DNA of 6,595 nt from JAXDLK01 sp034666665 (GTDB lineage Bacteria; Desulfobacterota; Binatia; JACPRU01), in the NCBI GenBank assembly GCA_034666665.1, contig JAXDLK010000120.1, forward strand, positions 1 to 6,595, in the 5' to 3' direction. Shown piece by piece: positions 1 through 6,595 of this stretch. The notes beneath the pieces are model-generated. The model saw only the letters and a program-made list of their open reading frames with translations. It made no database searches and was not told the DNA's origin. The position numbers and the translations under genes are program-made. Each line of letters opens with the position of its first letter. Within the stretch, counting starts at the first letter, position 1.

Positions 1-647
1 CCGCGGTGATCGGCGCGCTCTTCGGTGTGGAAGGCGCGCACGCGCTCGAAGGCGATCTCGGCGCGCTCGATTCGTTCCATGCAGCCGGAGTGCGCCTGCT
101 CGGTCTCGCGCACTTCTTCGACAACGAATTCTCGGGCTCGGCGCATGGCATGCGGAAGCCGGGCCTCACCGACCGCGGACGCGAGCTCGTCGGCGAGTGC
201 GAGCGACGCGGTATCGTGATCGACCTGGCGCACGCATCGCCGGCGGCGATCGATGACGTCCTCGGGATCGCCCGCCGGCCGCCGATCGTGTCCCACACCG
301 GCGTACAGGCGACGTCGCCGAGCGTGCGCAACCTCTCGGACGCGCAGATCCGCGCGGTAGCCGCCGCCGGTGGCGTGATCGGCATCGGCTTCTGGAAGAC
401 CGCCGCCGGCGGCCGCTCGGCGGCGGACGTGGTCCGCTCGGTCCGGCACGTGATCGAAACCGCCGGCGACGACCATGTCGCCCTGGGCTCGGATTTCGAC
501 GGTGCCGTCGCGGTCCCGTTCGACGCTGCCGGTCTGCCGGCGCTGACCGCCGCGATGATCGACGCGGGCATCGGCGACGAGAGCATCCGGAAGGTTCTCG
601 GCGACAATGCCCTCCGGGTGCTGCGGGCGGTGCTCCCGATCGGATGA
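1..647 (+). CDS. Membrane (renal-type) dipeptidase, peptidase family M19, 5'-truncated
   Basis: This is a zinc metallodipeptidase of the amidohydrolase-type TIM-barrel fold; the family hydrolyses dipeptides, including some with D-residues. Reading from base 3, about 214 residues remain of a family protein usually 320-400 long. The first ~110-150 residues, including the HxD zinc motif, lie outside the window, and the GTG at base 6 is an internal valine rather than a start. Seen in order: GVEGAHAL, with the metal-bridging Glu at bases 30-32; GLAHFFDN; VIDLAHAS, with a zinc-ligand-type His at 231-233; IVSHTGV, with the second such His at 294-296; SVRNLSD, with the substrate-carboxylate-type Arg; and LGSDFDG, with the conserved Asp. 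The C-terminus (LGDNALRVLRAVL) matches the family's closing helix. All active-site positions expected in this part are present, so the enzyme looks functional. Its TGA overlaps the hrpB ATG by four bases. The exact substrate cannot be told. Confidence 0.94.
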   Translation, partial: AVIGALFGVEGAHALEGDLGALDSFHAAGVRLLGLAHFFDNEFSGSAHGMRKPGLTDRGRELVGECERRGIVIDLAHASPAAIDDVLGIARRPPIVSHTGVQATSPSVRNLSDAQIRAVAAAGGVIGIGFWKTAAGGRSAADVVRSVRHVIETAGDDHVALGSDFDGAVAVPFDAAGLPALTAAMIDAGIGDESIRKVLGDNALRVLRAVLPIG

Positions 648-3199
648 GCGGCGCGCTGCCGATCGAGGCCGTCCTCGGAGAGGTCCTCGCCGCGCTCCGC
701 GACTCGTCTCGGCTCGTGCTGGGGGCACCGCCGGGGGCCGGCAAGACGACGCGAGTGCCTGCGGCGCTGCTCGACGCCGGCCTGGCCGGTCCGGGCGAGG
801 TGTGGGTGCTCGAGCCCCGGCGGATCGCGGCGCGGGCCGCGGCCGAGTACGTCGCGGCGGAGCGTGGCGGCGGGGTCGGTGACGAGGTCGGGTACCGCGT
901 CCGGCTGGAGGAACGCGGCGGTACCGGTACCCGCCTCTGGTTCATGACGGAAGGGATTCTCACTCGTCGGCTCGCGCGCGATCCGTTCCTCGAGCGCGCC
1001 GGCATCGTCGTGCTCGACGAATTCCACGAGCGCCACCTCGCGGGAGATCTCGCGCTCGGGATCGTGCGCGAGCTCCAGGAGACGGTACGAGCGGACCTGA
1101 AGCTCGTGGTGATGTCGGCGACGCTCGACACCGAGAGCCTCGCCGCGTTCCTCGAGCCCTGCACGGTGGTGACGTCGTCCGGCCGGAGCTATCCGGTGGA
1201 GGTCCACCACGACGCTCGACCGAGCGATGGACGGCTTTCGGAGCGTGTTCGCGCGGCCCTTGTGCGAGCTCTCGGCGAAGAGGACGACGGCGGCGATTTC
1301 CTGGTGTTCCTTCCGGGCGCCGGTGAGATCCGCCGTGCCGCCGAGGCGATCACCGAGCTGACGGGCGACCGCGGGCTCGACGTCGTGGTGCTGCACGGCG
1401 ACCTGCCGCTCGAGGGGCAGCGACGCGCGCTTTCGCGCGGCCGCCGTCGGCGCGTAGTCCTGTCGACGAACGTCGCGGAGACCGCGCTCACGGTCGAAGG
1501 GGTGACGACGGTGATCGACTCGGGGCTCGCGCGCGAGGCCCGGCTCGATCGTCGCCACGGGATCAACCACCTGCGCGTCGTGCGCGTGAGCCGCGCGTCG
1601 GCCGCCCAGCGGGCGGGGCGCGCCGGCAGGACCGCCCCCGGCCGCTGCTTTCGCCTGTGGACCGAGGCGGACCATCGCGACCGCCGCGAGCGCGAGTCGC
1701 CGGAGGTCGCGCGCCTCGATCTGACGGCCACGATCCTCGAGCTCCGTGCCTGGGGCTGCCGCGACTTCCACGCGTTCCGCTGGCTCGACCCGCCGTCGCC
1801 GGCGGCGGTCGACGCTGCCGTTCGTCTCCTCGAGCTCCTCGGCGCGCTCTCGCCCGAGAAGCGTGCGCTCACGGAAATCGGGCGGCGCATGCTCGAGATG
1901 TCCGTGGCACCGCGCCTGGCGCGCATGCTGGTCGAGTGCGAGCGGCGCGGTCACGCGGCTGCGGGAGCGCTGCTCGCCGCGCTCGCCTCCGAGCGCGACA
2001 TTTGCGCCGAGCGAAGGGCGTTCGGCGGCGGCCGCGCAGGCCGCTGGCCCGACGGCCCTTCGGACCTCCTCCTGCGGAGGGAGCTCTTCGCGGAGGCGCG
2101 AGCGGCTGGCTTCTCCCGGAGCGCGTGTGAAGCGCTGGGCCTCGACGCTCGCGCGGTTCAGGCCGTGGAGCGGGCGCGACGTCAGCTCTCTCGCGCCGCT
2201 CGGGGCGGCGGCTCCGGCGATGGAGAGACGGAGGCCCTGCTTCGCGCCACGCTCACGGGATTTCCCGACCGGGTCGCGCGCCGCCGCGAGCCTGGATCCC
2301 CGCGCGGGCGCATGGTCGGCGGCGGGGGCGTACAGCTCGACCCTTCGAGCGTGGTGCGGAGCGACGAGCTCTTCGTCGCGGTGGACGTCGAGGCCGGTAC
2401 GGGCGGTGGCACCCGCGCCGTCGAGGCACGGGTTCGGGTGGCGAGCCGTATCCGCCGCGAGTGGCTGGAGGAGACCTTCCCCGGCTCGGTCGCGCCGACG
2501 ACGGAGCTGATCTTCGATGATCAGAGCCAAAGCGTGCTCGAACGGCTGCGCGAGAGCTACGGCGACCTGGTCCTTTCCGAGCGCACGCGCGCTCCCGCGG
2601 ATCGCGAGGCGGCCGCCGACATGCTCGCCGACGAAGTCCTCCGCGACCCGGAGCGTGCGCTCCAGCTCGGCGACCGCGAGCGCCAGCTCCTCGAACGCAT
2701 TCGCTTCCTCGCGCGTGCGCTTCCCGAAGCGGGCGTTTCGGACGTAGACGACGTGCTCGGCCGCGCGGTGCGTTCACTCGCGGTCGGGCGCACGAGCTTC
2801 GCCGCTATCAGAACCGCCGAATTCGAGCCGCCCGTCCGCTCCGTGCTCGGCGGCGCGGCGCCGCTTCTCGACCGCGAAGCTCCCGCCGTGTTTCGCCTGC
2901 CATCCGGCCGCATCGCGGCGGTGCGCTACGAGGCGGGGAAGCCGCCGGCCTTCGACGCGCGAATCCAGGAGGTCTTCGGGCTCGCGGCGACGCCACGCGT
3001 CGCCCGGGGGCGCGTCTCCGCCGTGATCCGTTTGCTCGCGCCCAGCGGCCGACCGGTTCAGGTGACGGACGACCTCGCGAGCTTCTGGAGCCGGACGTAC
3101 GCGGAGGTGCGGAAGCAGCTCCGCGGGCGCTATCCGAAGCATGCATGGCCCGAGGACCCGACGTCCGCGACGCCGTCATCACGCCCGCGCCGTCGTTAA
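644..3199 (+). CDS. hrpB: ATP-dependent helicase HrpB (DEAH-box, superfamily 2)
   Basis: An 851-residue DEAH/RHA-type helicase of the HrpB family (the E. coli protein is about 810 residues). It is presumed to be a cytoplasmic NTP-driven RNA helicase, but the family's cellular role is poorly defined. Motifs seen: Walker A GAPPGAGKTT (27-36); Ia LEPRRIAARA (56-65); TEGILTRRL (102-110); motif II DEFHER (125-130); motif III SAT (158-160); motif IV LVFLPG (220-225); motif V STNVAETALT (274-283); motif VI QRAGRAGR (322-329). A helical/HA2-like region follows. The HrpB-specific C-terminal domain is identified by VQVTDDLASFW (805-815) and RYPKHAWPEDP (829-839), which set it apart from HrpA. The ATG is chosen because PIEAVLGEVLAAL sits at the usual HrpB N-terminus and the ATG overlaps the upstream stop (ATGA). 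No strong Shine-Dalgarno is visible, so coupled translation with the dipeptidase gene is likely. It is intact, with an arginine-rich low-complexity end. Confidence 0.97.
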   Translation: MSGALPIEAVLGEVLAALRDSSRLVLGAPPGAGKTTRVPAALLDAGLAGPGEVWVLEPRRIAARAAAEYVAAERGGGVGDEVGYRVRLEERGGTGTRLWFMTEGILTRRLARDPFLERAGIVVLDEFHERHLAGDLALGIVRELQETVRADLKLVVMSATLDTESLAAFLEPCTVVTSSGRSYPVEVHHDARPSDGRLSERVRAALVRALGEEDDGGDFLVFLPGAGEIRRAAEAITELTGDRGLDVVVLHGDLPLEGQRRALSRGRRRRVVLSTNVAETALTVEGVTTVIDSGLAREARLDRRHGINHLRVVRVSRASAAQRAGRAGRTAPGRCFRLWTEADHRDRRERESPEVARLDLTATILELRAWGCRDFHAFRWLDPPSPAAVDAAVRLLELLGALSPEKRALTEIGRRMLEMSVAPRLARMLVECERRGHAAAGALLAALASERDICAERRAFGGGRAGRWPDGPSDLLLRRELFAEARAAGFSRSACEALGLDARAVQAVERARRQLSRAARGGGSGDGETEALLRATLTGFPDRVARRREPGSPRGRMVGGGGVQLDPSSVVRSDELFVAVDVEAGTGGGTRAVEARVRVASRIRREWLEETFPGSVAPTTELIFDDQSQSVLERLRESYGDLVLSERTRAPADREAAADMLADEVLRDPERALQLGDRERQLLERIRFLARALPEAGVSDVDDVLGRAVRSLAVGRTSFAAIRTAEFEPPVRSVLGGAAPLLDREAPAVFRLPSGRIAAVRYEAGKPPAFDARIQEVFGLAATPRVARGRVSAVIRLLAPSGRPVQVTDDLASFWSRTYAEVRKQLRGRYPKHAWPEDPTSATPSSRPRRR
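3196..3199. other. Overlapping convergent stop codons (TTAA)
   Basis: The palindrome TTAA carries both stop codons: TAA of hrpB on the + strand (3197-3199) and TAA of the DUF4112 gene on the - strand (3196-3198). The two genes therefore meet tail to tail with a 4-base overlap and no spacer. No GC-rich stem followed by a T-run is visible on either strand around this point. Confidence 0.95.
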
Positions 3200-3669
3200 G
3201 TGGACACCATCCAGACGATCACGGCGAGGAGGACGGCGGAGATCGCCGCGAGCGCGACCACCACGATGCTTTCGTTGCCGGCGCTTCCGGGGACGCTGAC
3301 GGAGCGTTCGGCCGGCGGCAGAACGTGACCCTCGAGGAGCGCGACGTTGCGGAGGTTCGCCTTCCAACCCGCGTCGAACGCGTCGCCGAGCAAGGGAATG
3401 CTGCCGACGAGCGTCTCGATCGCCACGTTCGCGAGCATGCGGCCGAGGAGCGATCGCGGAACTCCGAGGCGCCGAGCCTCGAAGACGATGTAGCCCGAGA
3501 GCAGCAGGCCGACCGTGTCTCCGACGACGGGCACGAGCCCCAGGATCGGGTCGAGGCCGATCCTCCGCTTCGTCCCGGGCAGCCGTAACGAATCGTCGAG
3601 CCAGCGCGCGAGGGTGCGCACTCGCCGGATCGCGGGCAGAGCCGCCTCTCGATCTGCGACCCTGCGCAT
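3196..3669 (-). CDS. DUF4112 domain-containing small membrane protein
   Basis: A 157-residue protein matching the DUF4112 family, whose function is unknown. Family-like blocks: ARWLDDSLRLPGTKRRIGLD (21-40), GLVPVVGDTVGLLLSGYIVF (44-63), RMLANVAIETLVGSIPLLGD (77-96) and DAFDAGWKANLRN (96-108). Residues about 41-63 and 79-94 are hydrophobic, and a clear single transmembrane helix lies at about 135-154, close to the C-terminus. PxxGD occurs twice (46-51 and 92-96), which looks like an internal pseudo-repeat. The ATG lies 6 bases after the stop of the upstream polymerase gene. No Shine-Dalgarno is visible in that short gap, so expression probably depends on coupling to, or readthrough from, the polysaccharide operon. 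A + strand reading frame also covers much of this gene, but only this one gives a recognisable protein. Nothing in the sequence reveals a biochemical role; a part in envelope or polysaccharide biology is suggested only by position. Confidence 0.9.
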   Translation of the reverse strand: MRRVADREAALPAIRRVRTLARWLDDSLRLPGTKRRIGLDPILGLVPVVGDTVGLLLSGYIVFEARRLGVPRSLLGRMLANVAIETLVGSIPLLGDAFDAGWKANLRNVALLEGHVLPPAERSVSVPGSAGNESIVVVALAAISAVLLAVIVWMVST

Positions 3670-3675
3670 GAAGGA

Positions 3676-6519
3676 TCAGTGCGCGTCGAGCCGGAGCGAT
3701 CTCTCCGTGCGAGCGAACTCCTCTTCGATGCGCTTCTGTGCGGCCACGTACCGCGGGTCCGGACGGAGCTTCACCGCGCGCCGGTAGTTGTCGCGCGCGG
3801 CATCCATTTCACCGAGCCGCTCGAGCGCGCCGGCGAGCGCGAAATAACTCTCGGGACGCTTCCGGTCGGCGGCGATCGCGTCCTGGAACGCGCCCCGCGC
3901 GCGGAGATAATCCTTTCGGGCGACGTAGGCCTGACCCAACCGGTACGCGAGGCTCGGATCACGCGGGTTCTTGCTCGCGCCGCGGGCGAGGGCGGCCAAT
4001 GCCCCGGCTTCGTCGCCGCGTTCGCGCCGCAGGTCGTAGAGCGCGACGCTCAGCGCAGCTCCTCCCTTTGCGTTGCGGATACCTCGGTCGAGGGCGGCCT
4101 CGGCTTCTTCGTAGTGCTTCAGAGGCCGGAGGATCGTCATCGCCAGCACCTCGTAGCCTCTGGGCGAGCGCGGATCCTTGCGAATCACCTTGCGGGCGAC
4201 GCGCTCCGCATCCTCGTAATCGTCCGCCTCGGCGAGCGCTTCCGCGGCGCGCGTGCCGTACGTGTCCCAGCTTCCGCTCGCTCGCGCCGCACGCTCCCAG
4301 AGCGCCGCCGCGCGCTCGAGCGACCCGTGCTGCCGCTCGAACGTCGCCGCATCGTGCAGCAAAGGCGCGTCCTCGGGATGCTCCTCCAGAGCCAGCGCAA
4401 GTCCCGCCTCGGCCGCGCGCGCGATCTCCCCCCGTGCTTCCGGATCGCGGAGGTATCGATGCTTCGAGAGTCGCGGCACGAGACGGACGGCTTCGGTGAT
4501 CTCCGCGAGCCCTTCGTCGTCGTGTCCCATGTGCCGCAGCATCCCGGCACGCGCGATCCGCGCCGGAACGTCGAGCGGCGCGACGTACAGCGCCGCGTCG
4601 AGGAGAGCGAGCTTCACGTCGGGATCATCCTCGACGCGCGCGAGCCATACGAGCGAGTCCGTGCATCCGGCGCAGGAGCGCACCGCACGGCGAAAGCTGT
4701 CCACCGTCTCGACGCTACGCGTGAGGCCGGCATTGAAGAGCAGCGCGCCGATGCCGCGCCAGACGGCGGGATCCTCGGAGGCGAACCGGAGCTCCACCGA
4801 CGGCTCTTCGAGACGCATGAGCTCGAGATCCTCGCGAAGGTACCGGTAACCGGCGATCACAAGCGCCGCGCCGACCAGGAGTCCCGCGGTCGGAACCAGC
4901 CTGCGGCGCGCCGACGATGGAGCCGCCGTAGCGTCCGCCCAGTTCGGATTCGCACCGAGACCGAGCAGCACCGCGGCGGTCAGCGCGGCGGCAGGCATCA
5001 GCAGGATGGAGTCGAAGAGGTCCTGCCAGAGGATTGCGACCACGCCGCCGAGGAGCCCCCAGCGGATCGCCGGCGGCACCCCCGGCGTCGCGCGCCACCA
5101 CGCAATCAGCGCCGCACCGACGAGGAACGTCAGCGCCACCCCGACGGTCCCGGTCTCGACCGTCCAGCCGAGATAGGTGTTGTGGACGTGCGGCCACTGT
5201 GCGCCGAGCAGCGGATATTTGCGATAGCGCTCGAATGCCGGCTGCCACCCGCCGAGGCCCACGCCGAAGAGGGGAAAGTCGGCGACCATCGGCAGCGTCT
5301 GCCGGAAGAGCAGCTGCCGCAACTGCTGATCGACGACGCGGCCGGGCTCGAGGCGCTCGTCGAGCGCAGCGCGGCCGCGCGGCCCGAGATAGACGATCGC
5401 GACGACGAGGATGCCGACGGCAGCGAGCCCCGGCGCGATCCGCCGCAGCAGAACGTCGAGGCGGTCGAGAACCCCACCGCGGTAGACCGGACCCTCCCCC
5501 GAACCTCGCCGCCGGGAACGACCCGCAAAGAACCAGACGAGCAGCACACCGATCGCCGCCCCACCGATCGCGCCGCGCGATACGGAGCCGAAGAGCGCGA
5601 TCAGCAGCACGAACACCGCCGCCAGTGGCGGCAGGATCCGTCGAAAGACACTCTTTCTGCGGCGGCGCGACTGGCGCCATCCGTCGACGGCGAGTCCGAC
5701 GGCAGGCGGGACGGCCATGGCGAGGAAGCCGCCGAGGAGATTCGGGTTCGGGAACGGCCCAACCATGCGTGGCCCGAAATTGGGAGCGTCGTCGGGATCG
5801 AAGAGCCACGGAATGGGACCGCTCCGCGAGGCGTACTGGTAGAAGGCGACCGCCGCCGCCCCGACGCCGACGCCGACGATCGCTTGCAGCAGGCGGCGCG
5901 GCGACGGCTCGCTGGCCGCGAGCAGCAGCGTCACGCCGCACGCGGCATAGAAGACGAGCGCCGTCGACGCGGCGAAGGGATTGATCGCGAGCGGGCTCCA
6001 GTCGTCCGGGAACCACGCGCTCCTCGAGGCCAGGCCTGCGATCCTGGCGCGGTCGGCCTCACCGACAACGGTCTGCCAGAAGCGGATCTCCGGCGGCGCG
6101 TTCGGCACCGCATGGACCGCGCCGGCCGGTTCGACGGCGCGGAGCCGGACCTCCGCCCGAGCCGGGCTCAGCCTCGCGAGGACCGCGGGCGACAGGGGTA
6201 CGGTTTCGAACGCCAGGACGAGAAAGAGAGCGATCGCTGTAAAGAGAAACCACCCGCGCGCACGCCGATGTGCGCGGTCACTGGAGCTCGGCGGCAGCAG
6301 ACCTCGATGGCTGAGGACGGAATGGGCGATCGCCAGCAAGCCGACGGCCGCCGCCAAGAGCGGTCGCACGAGCGGCGGCTCGCCGCCGTTCGCCAACACG
6401 GCGGCCGCGATCAGCACCGCGAGGCCGGCGGCGAGTCGACCGGGCGGCGCTGGAGCAGCTCGCCTGGCCGCGGAGGCAGAGGCCTCCGGGCGCTCTAGTC
6501 CCTCGTGCTCATGCGGCAT
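3676..6519 (-). CDS. O-antigen ligase/polymerase-like (Wzy/WaaL) membrane protein with C-terminal TPR region
   Basis: A 947-residue inner-membrane protein. Residues 29-560 hold roughly 12-13 hydrophobic segments (about 29-45, 53-70, 90-107, 184-202, 210-228, 258-280, 295-333 as two, 362-379, 456-474, 484-523 as two, 541-558). Ligase/polymerase signatures: WSPLAINP (174-181), FPNPNLLGGF (256-265), SRGAIGG (314-320), PLFGVGLGGW (416-425) and HVHNTYLGWTVETGTVG (444-460). R315 and H446 are of the kind conserved in WaaL/Wzy enzymes, which move lipid-linked polysaccharide to lipid A or a growing chain. After the last helix come a CxxC (616-619) and a TPR-like region (~583-926); the clearest TPR motifs are 856-889 and 890-923. 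The ATG overlaps the upstream kinase gene by 11 bases, and no alternative start lies nearby. Family membership is secure. Polymerase versus ligase, the glycan substrate, and the side of the membrane on which the TPR lies cannot be decided from sequence. Confidence 0.92.
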   Translation of the reverse strand: MPHEHEGLERPEASASAARRAAPAPPGRLAAGLAVLIAAAVLANGGEPPLVRPLLAAAVGLLAIAHSVLSHRGLLPPSSSDRAHRRARGWFLFTAIALFLVLAFETVPLSPAVLARLSPARAEVRLRAVEPAGAVHAVPNAPPEIRFWQTVVGEADRARIAGLASRSAWFPDDWSPLAINPFAASTALVFYAACGVTLLLAASEPSPRRLLQAIVGVGVGAAAVAFYQYASRSGPIPWLFDPDDAPNFGPRMVGPFPNPNLLGGFLAMAVPPAVGLAVDGWRQSRRRRKSVFRRILPPLAAVFVLLIALFGSVSRGAIGGAAIGVLLVWFFAGRSRRRGSGEGPVYRGGVLDRLDVLLRRIAPGLAAVGILVVAIVYLGPRGRAALDERLEPGRVVDQQLRQLLFRQTLPMVADFPLFGVGLGGWQPAFERYRKYPLLGAQWPHVHNTYLGWTVETGTVGVALTFLVGAALIAWWRATPGVPPAIRWGLLGGVVAILWQDLFDSILLMPAAALTAAVLLGLGANPNWADATAAPSSARRRLVPTAGLLVGAALVIAGYRYLREDLELMRLEEPSVELRFASEDPAVWRGIGALLFNAGLTRSVETVDSFRRAVRSCAGCTDSLVWLARVEDDPDVKLALLDAALYVAPLDVPARIARAGMLRHMGHDDEGLAEITEAVRLVPRLSKHRYLRDPEARGEIARAAEAGLALALEEHPEDAPLLHDAATFERQHGSLERAAALWERAARASGSWDTYGTRAAEALAEADDYEDAERVARKVIRKDPRSPRGYEVLAMTILRPLKHYEEAEAALDRGIRNAKGGAALSVALYDLRRERGDEAGALAALARGASKNPRDPSLAYRLGQAYVARKDYLRARGAFQDAIAADRKRPESYFALAGALERLGEMDAARDNYRRAVKLRPDPRYVAAQKRIEEEFARTERSLRLDAH

Positions 6520-6595
6520 CGCTCGAGTAGGAATACGAGTAGCGGTAGTACTGGTCGTACTCGCCGCGCTTCACGTCCACGTCGTTCAGCACCGT
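6509..6595 (-). CDS. C-terminal tail of polysaccharide-biosynthesis tyrosine autokinase (Wzc/CpsD/EpsD-type), partial
   Basis: An open frame enters from the right edge and ends at TGA 6509-6511, giving 28 residues: TVLNDVDVKRG (1-11) followed by EYDQYYRYSYSYSSDAA. This matches the end of bacterial tyrosine (BY) kinases: a G-V-V-L-N-x-V-D type strand closing the P-loop kinase fold, then a short basic stretch, then a tyrosine cluster. Six tyrosines fall within 11 residues. In Wzc and relatives this cluster is autophosphorylated in trans, and its phosphorylation state controls oligomerisation and capsule or exopolysaccharide chain length. The Walker motifs and any Wzz-type membrane domain are outside the window, so the call rests on the tail alone plus the neighbouring polymerase gene, which it overlaps by 11 bases in another frame. 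The match is short, but its composition and context are distinctive. Confidence 0.83.
   Translation of the reverse strand, partial: TVLNDVDVKRGEYDQYYRYSYSYSSDAA

Noticed and set aside
6..8. GTG at the left edge as a possible start of the dipeptidase.
   Set aside because: The frame is open to the window edge, and the family needs an N-terminal HxD zinc motif and more than 100 further residues upstream, so this is an internal Val codon.
166..1164. A - strand open frame of 332 codons opposite the dipeptidase/hrpB junction.
   Set aside because: It gives a Ser/Arg/Pro-rich translation without motifs and spans two well-identified genes on the other strand.
3170..3245. Complementary CGCCGTC/GACGGCG stretches near the convergent stop codons as a possible terminator.
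   Set aside because: The loop would be nearly 40 bases, no T-run follows on either strand, and such short GC complements are expected by chance at this base composition.
3145..3588. A + strand open frame of 147 codons overlapping the hrpB 3' end and the DUF4112 gene.
   Set aside because: It is a GC-driven shadow: low-complexity Asp/Arg/Glu-rich translation with no recognisable domain, while the opposite strand encodes a good DUF4112 match.
4715..6016. A second - strand frame of 433 codons inside the polymerase/ligase gene, which could suggest a frameshift.
   Set aside because: It is Arg/Ala-rich without hydrophobic helices. The main frame keeps family motifs and helices continuously across this stretch, so no frameshift is needed.
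3679..6498. A 939-codon open frame on the + strand, antisense to almost the whole polymerase/ligase gene.
   Set aside because: Its codons lie in register with the - strand gene, so it stays open merely because that high-GC gene avoids TTA, CTA and TCA codons. The translation is charged, Arg/Glu-rich and shows no domain, while the - strand frame has clear membrane helices and family motifs. It ends at 6498 exactly where the sense gene uses a CTA codon.

Overview
The window is very GC-rich and almost completely coding: five genes cover nearly every base, and the only gap is 6 bases long. I see no RNA genes, mobile elements, CRISPR arrays or long repeats. Gene content (a tyrosine autokinase tail of the Wzc/CpsD/EpsD type, a Wzy/WaaL-type polysaccharide polymerase or ligase, and HrpB) suggests a high-GC, probably Gram-negative bacterium. 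A myxobacterial or other former deltaproteobacterial, acidobacterial or gemmatimonad-like lineage would all fit. The sequence alone does not settle the taxon.

The left half (about 1-3199, + strand) has two translationally coupled genes. The first is the 3' two thirds of an M19 (renal/membrane dipeptidase family) metallopeptidase, cut by the window edge. Its TGA overlaps the ATG of a full-length DEAH-box helicase, HrpB, in an ATGA junction. The two look like ordinary housekeeping or accessory functions with no obvious shared pathway.

The right half (3196-6595, - strand) is the downstream end of an exopolysaccharide or capsule operon. In transcription order it holds: the last 28 codons of a tyrosine autokinase, recognised from its VLNDVD motif and tyrosine-rich tail; a 947-residue O-antigen ligase/polymerase-like membrane protein with a C-terminal tetratricopeptide-repeat region of over 300 residues, overlapping the kinase gene by 11 bases; and, 6 bases further on, a small DUF4112 membrane protein. 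The kinase probably controls chain length and export, the polymerase or ligase joins repeat units, and the DUF4112 protein has no known role.

The two halves converge. The stop codons of hrpB and the DUF4112 gene overlap in one TTAA palindrome, so there is no intergenic room for a terminator. I find no clearly new system here. The points most worth a second look are the fused TPR polymerase with its CxxC motif, the overlapping kinase/polymerase junction, and the DUF4112 gene at the end of a polysaccharide operon.
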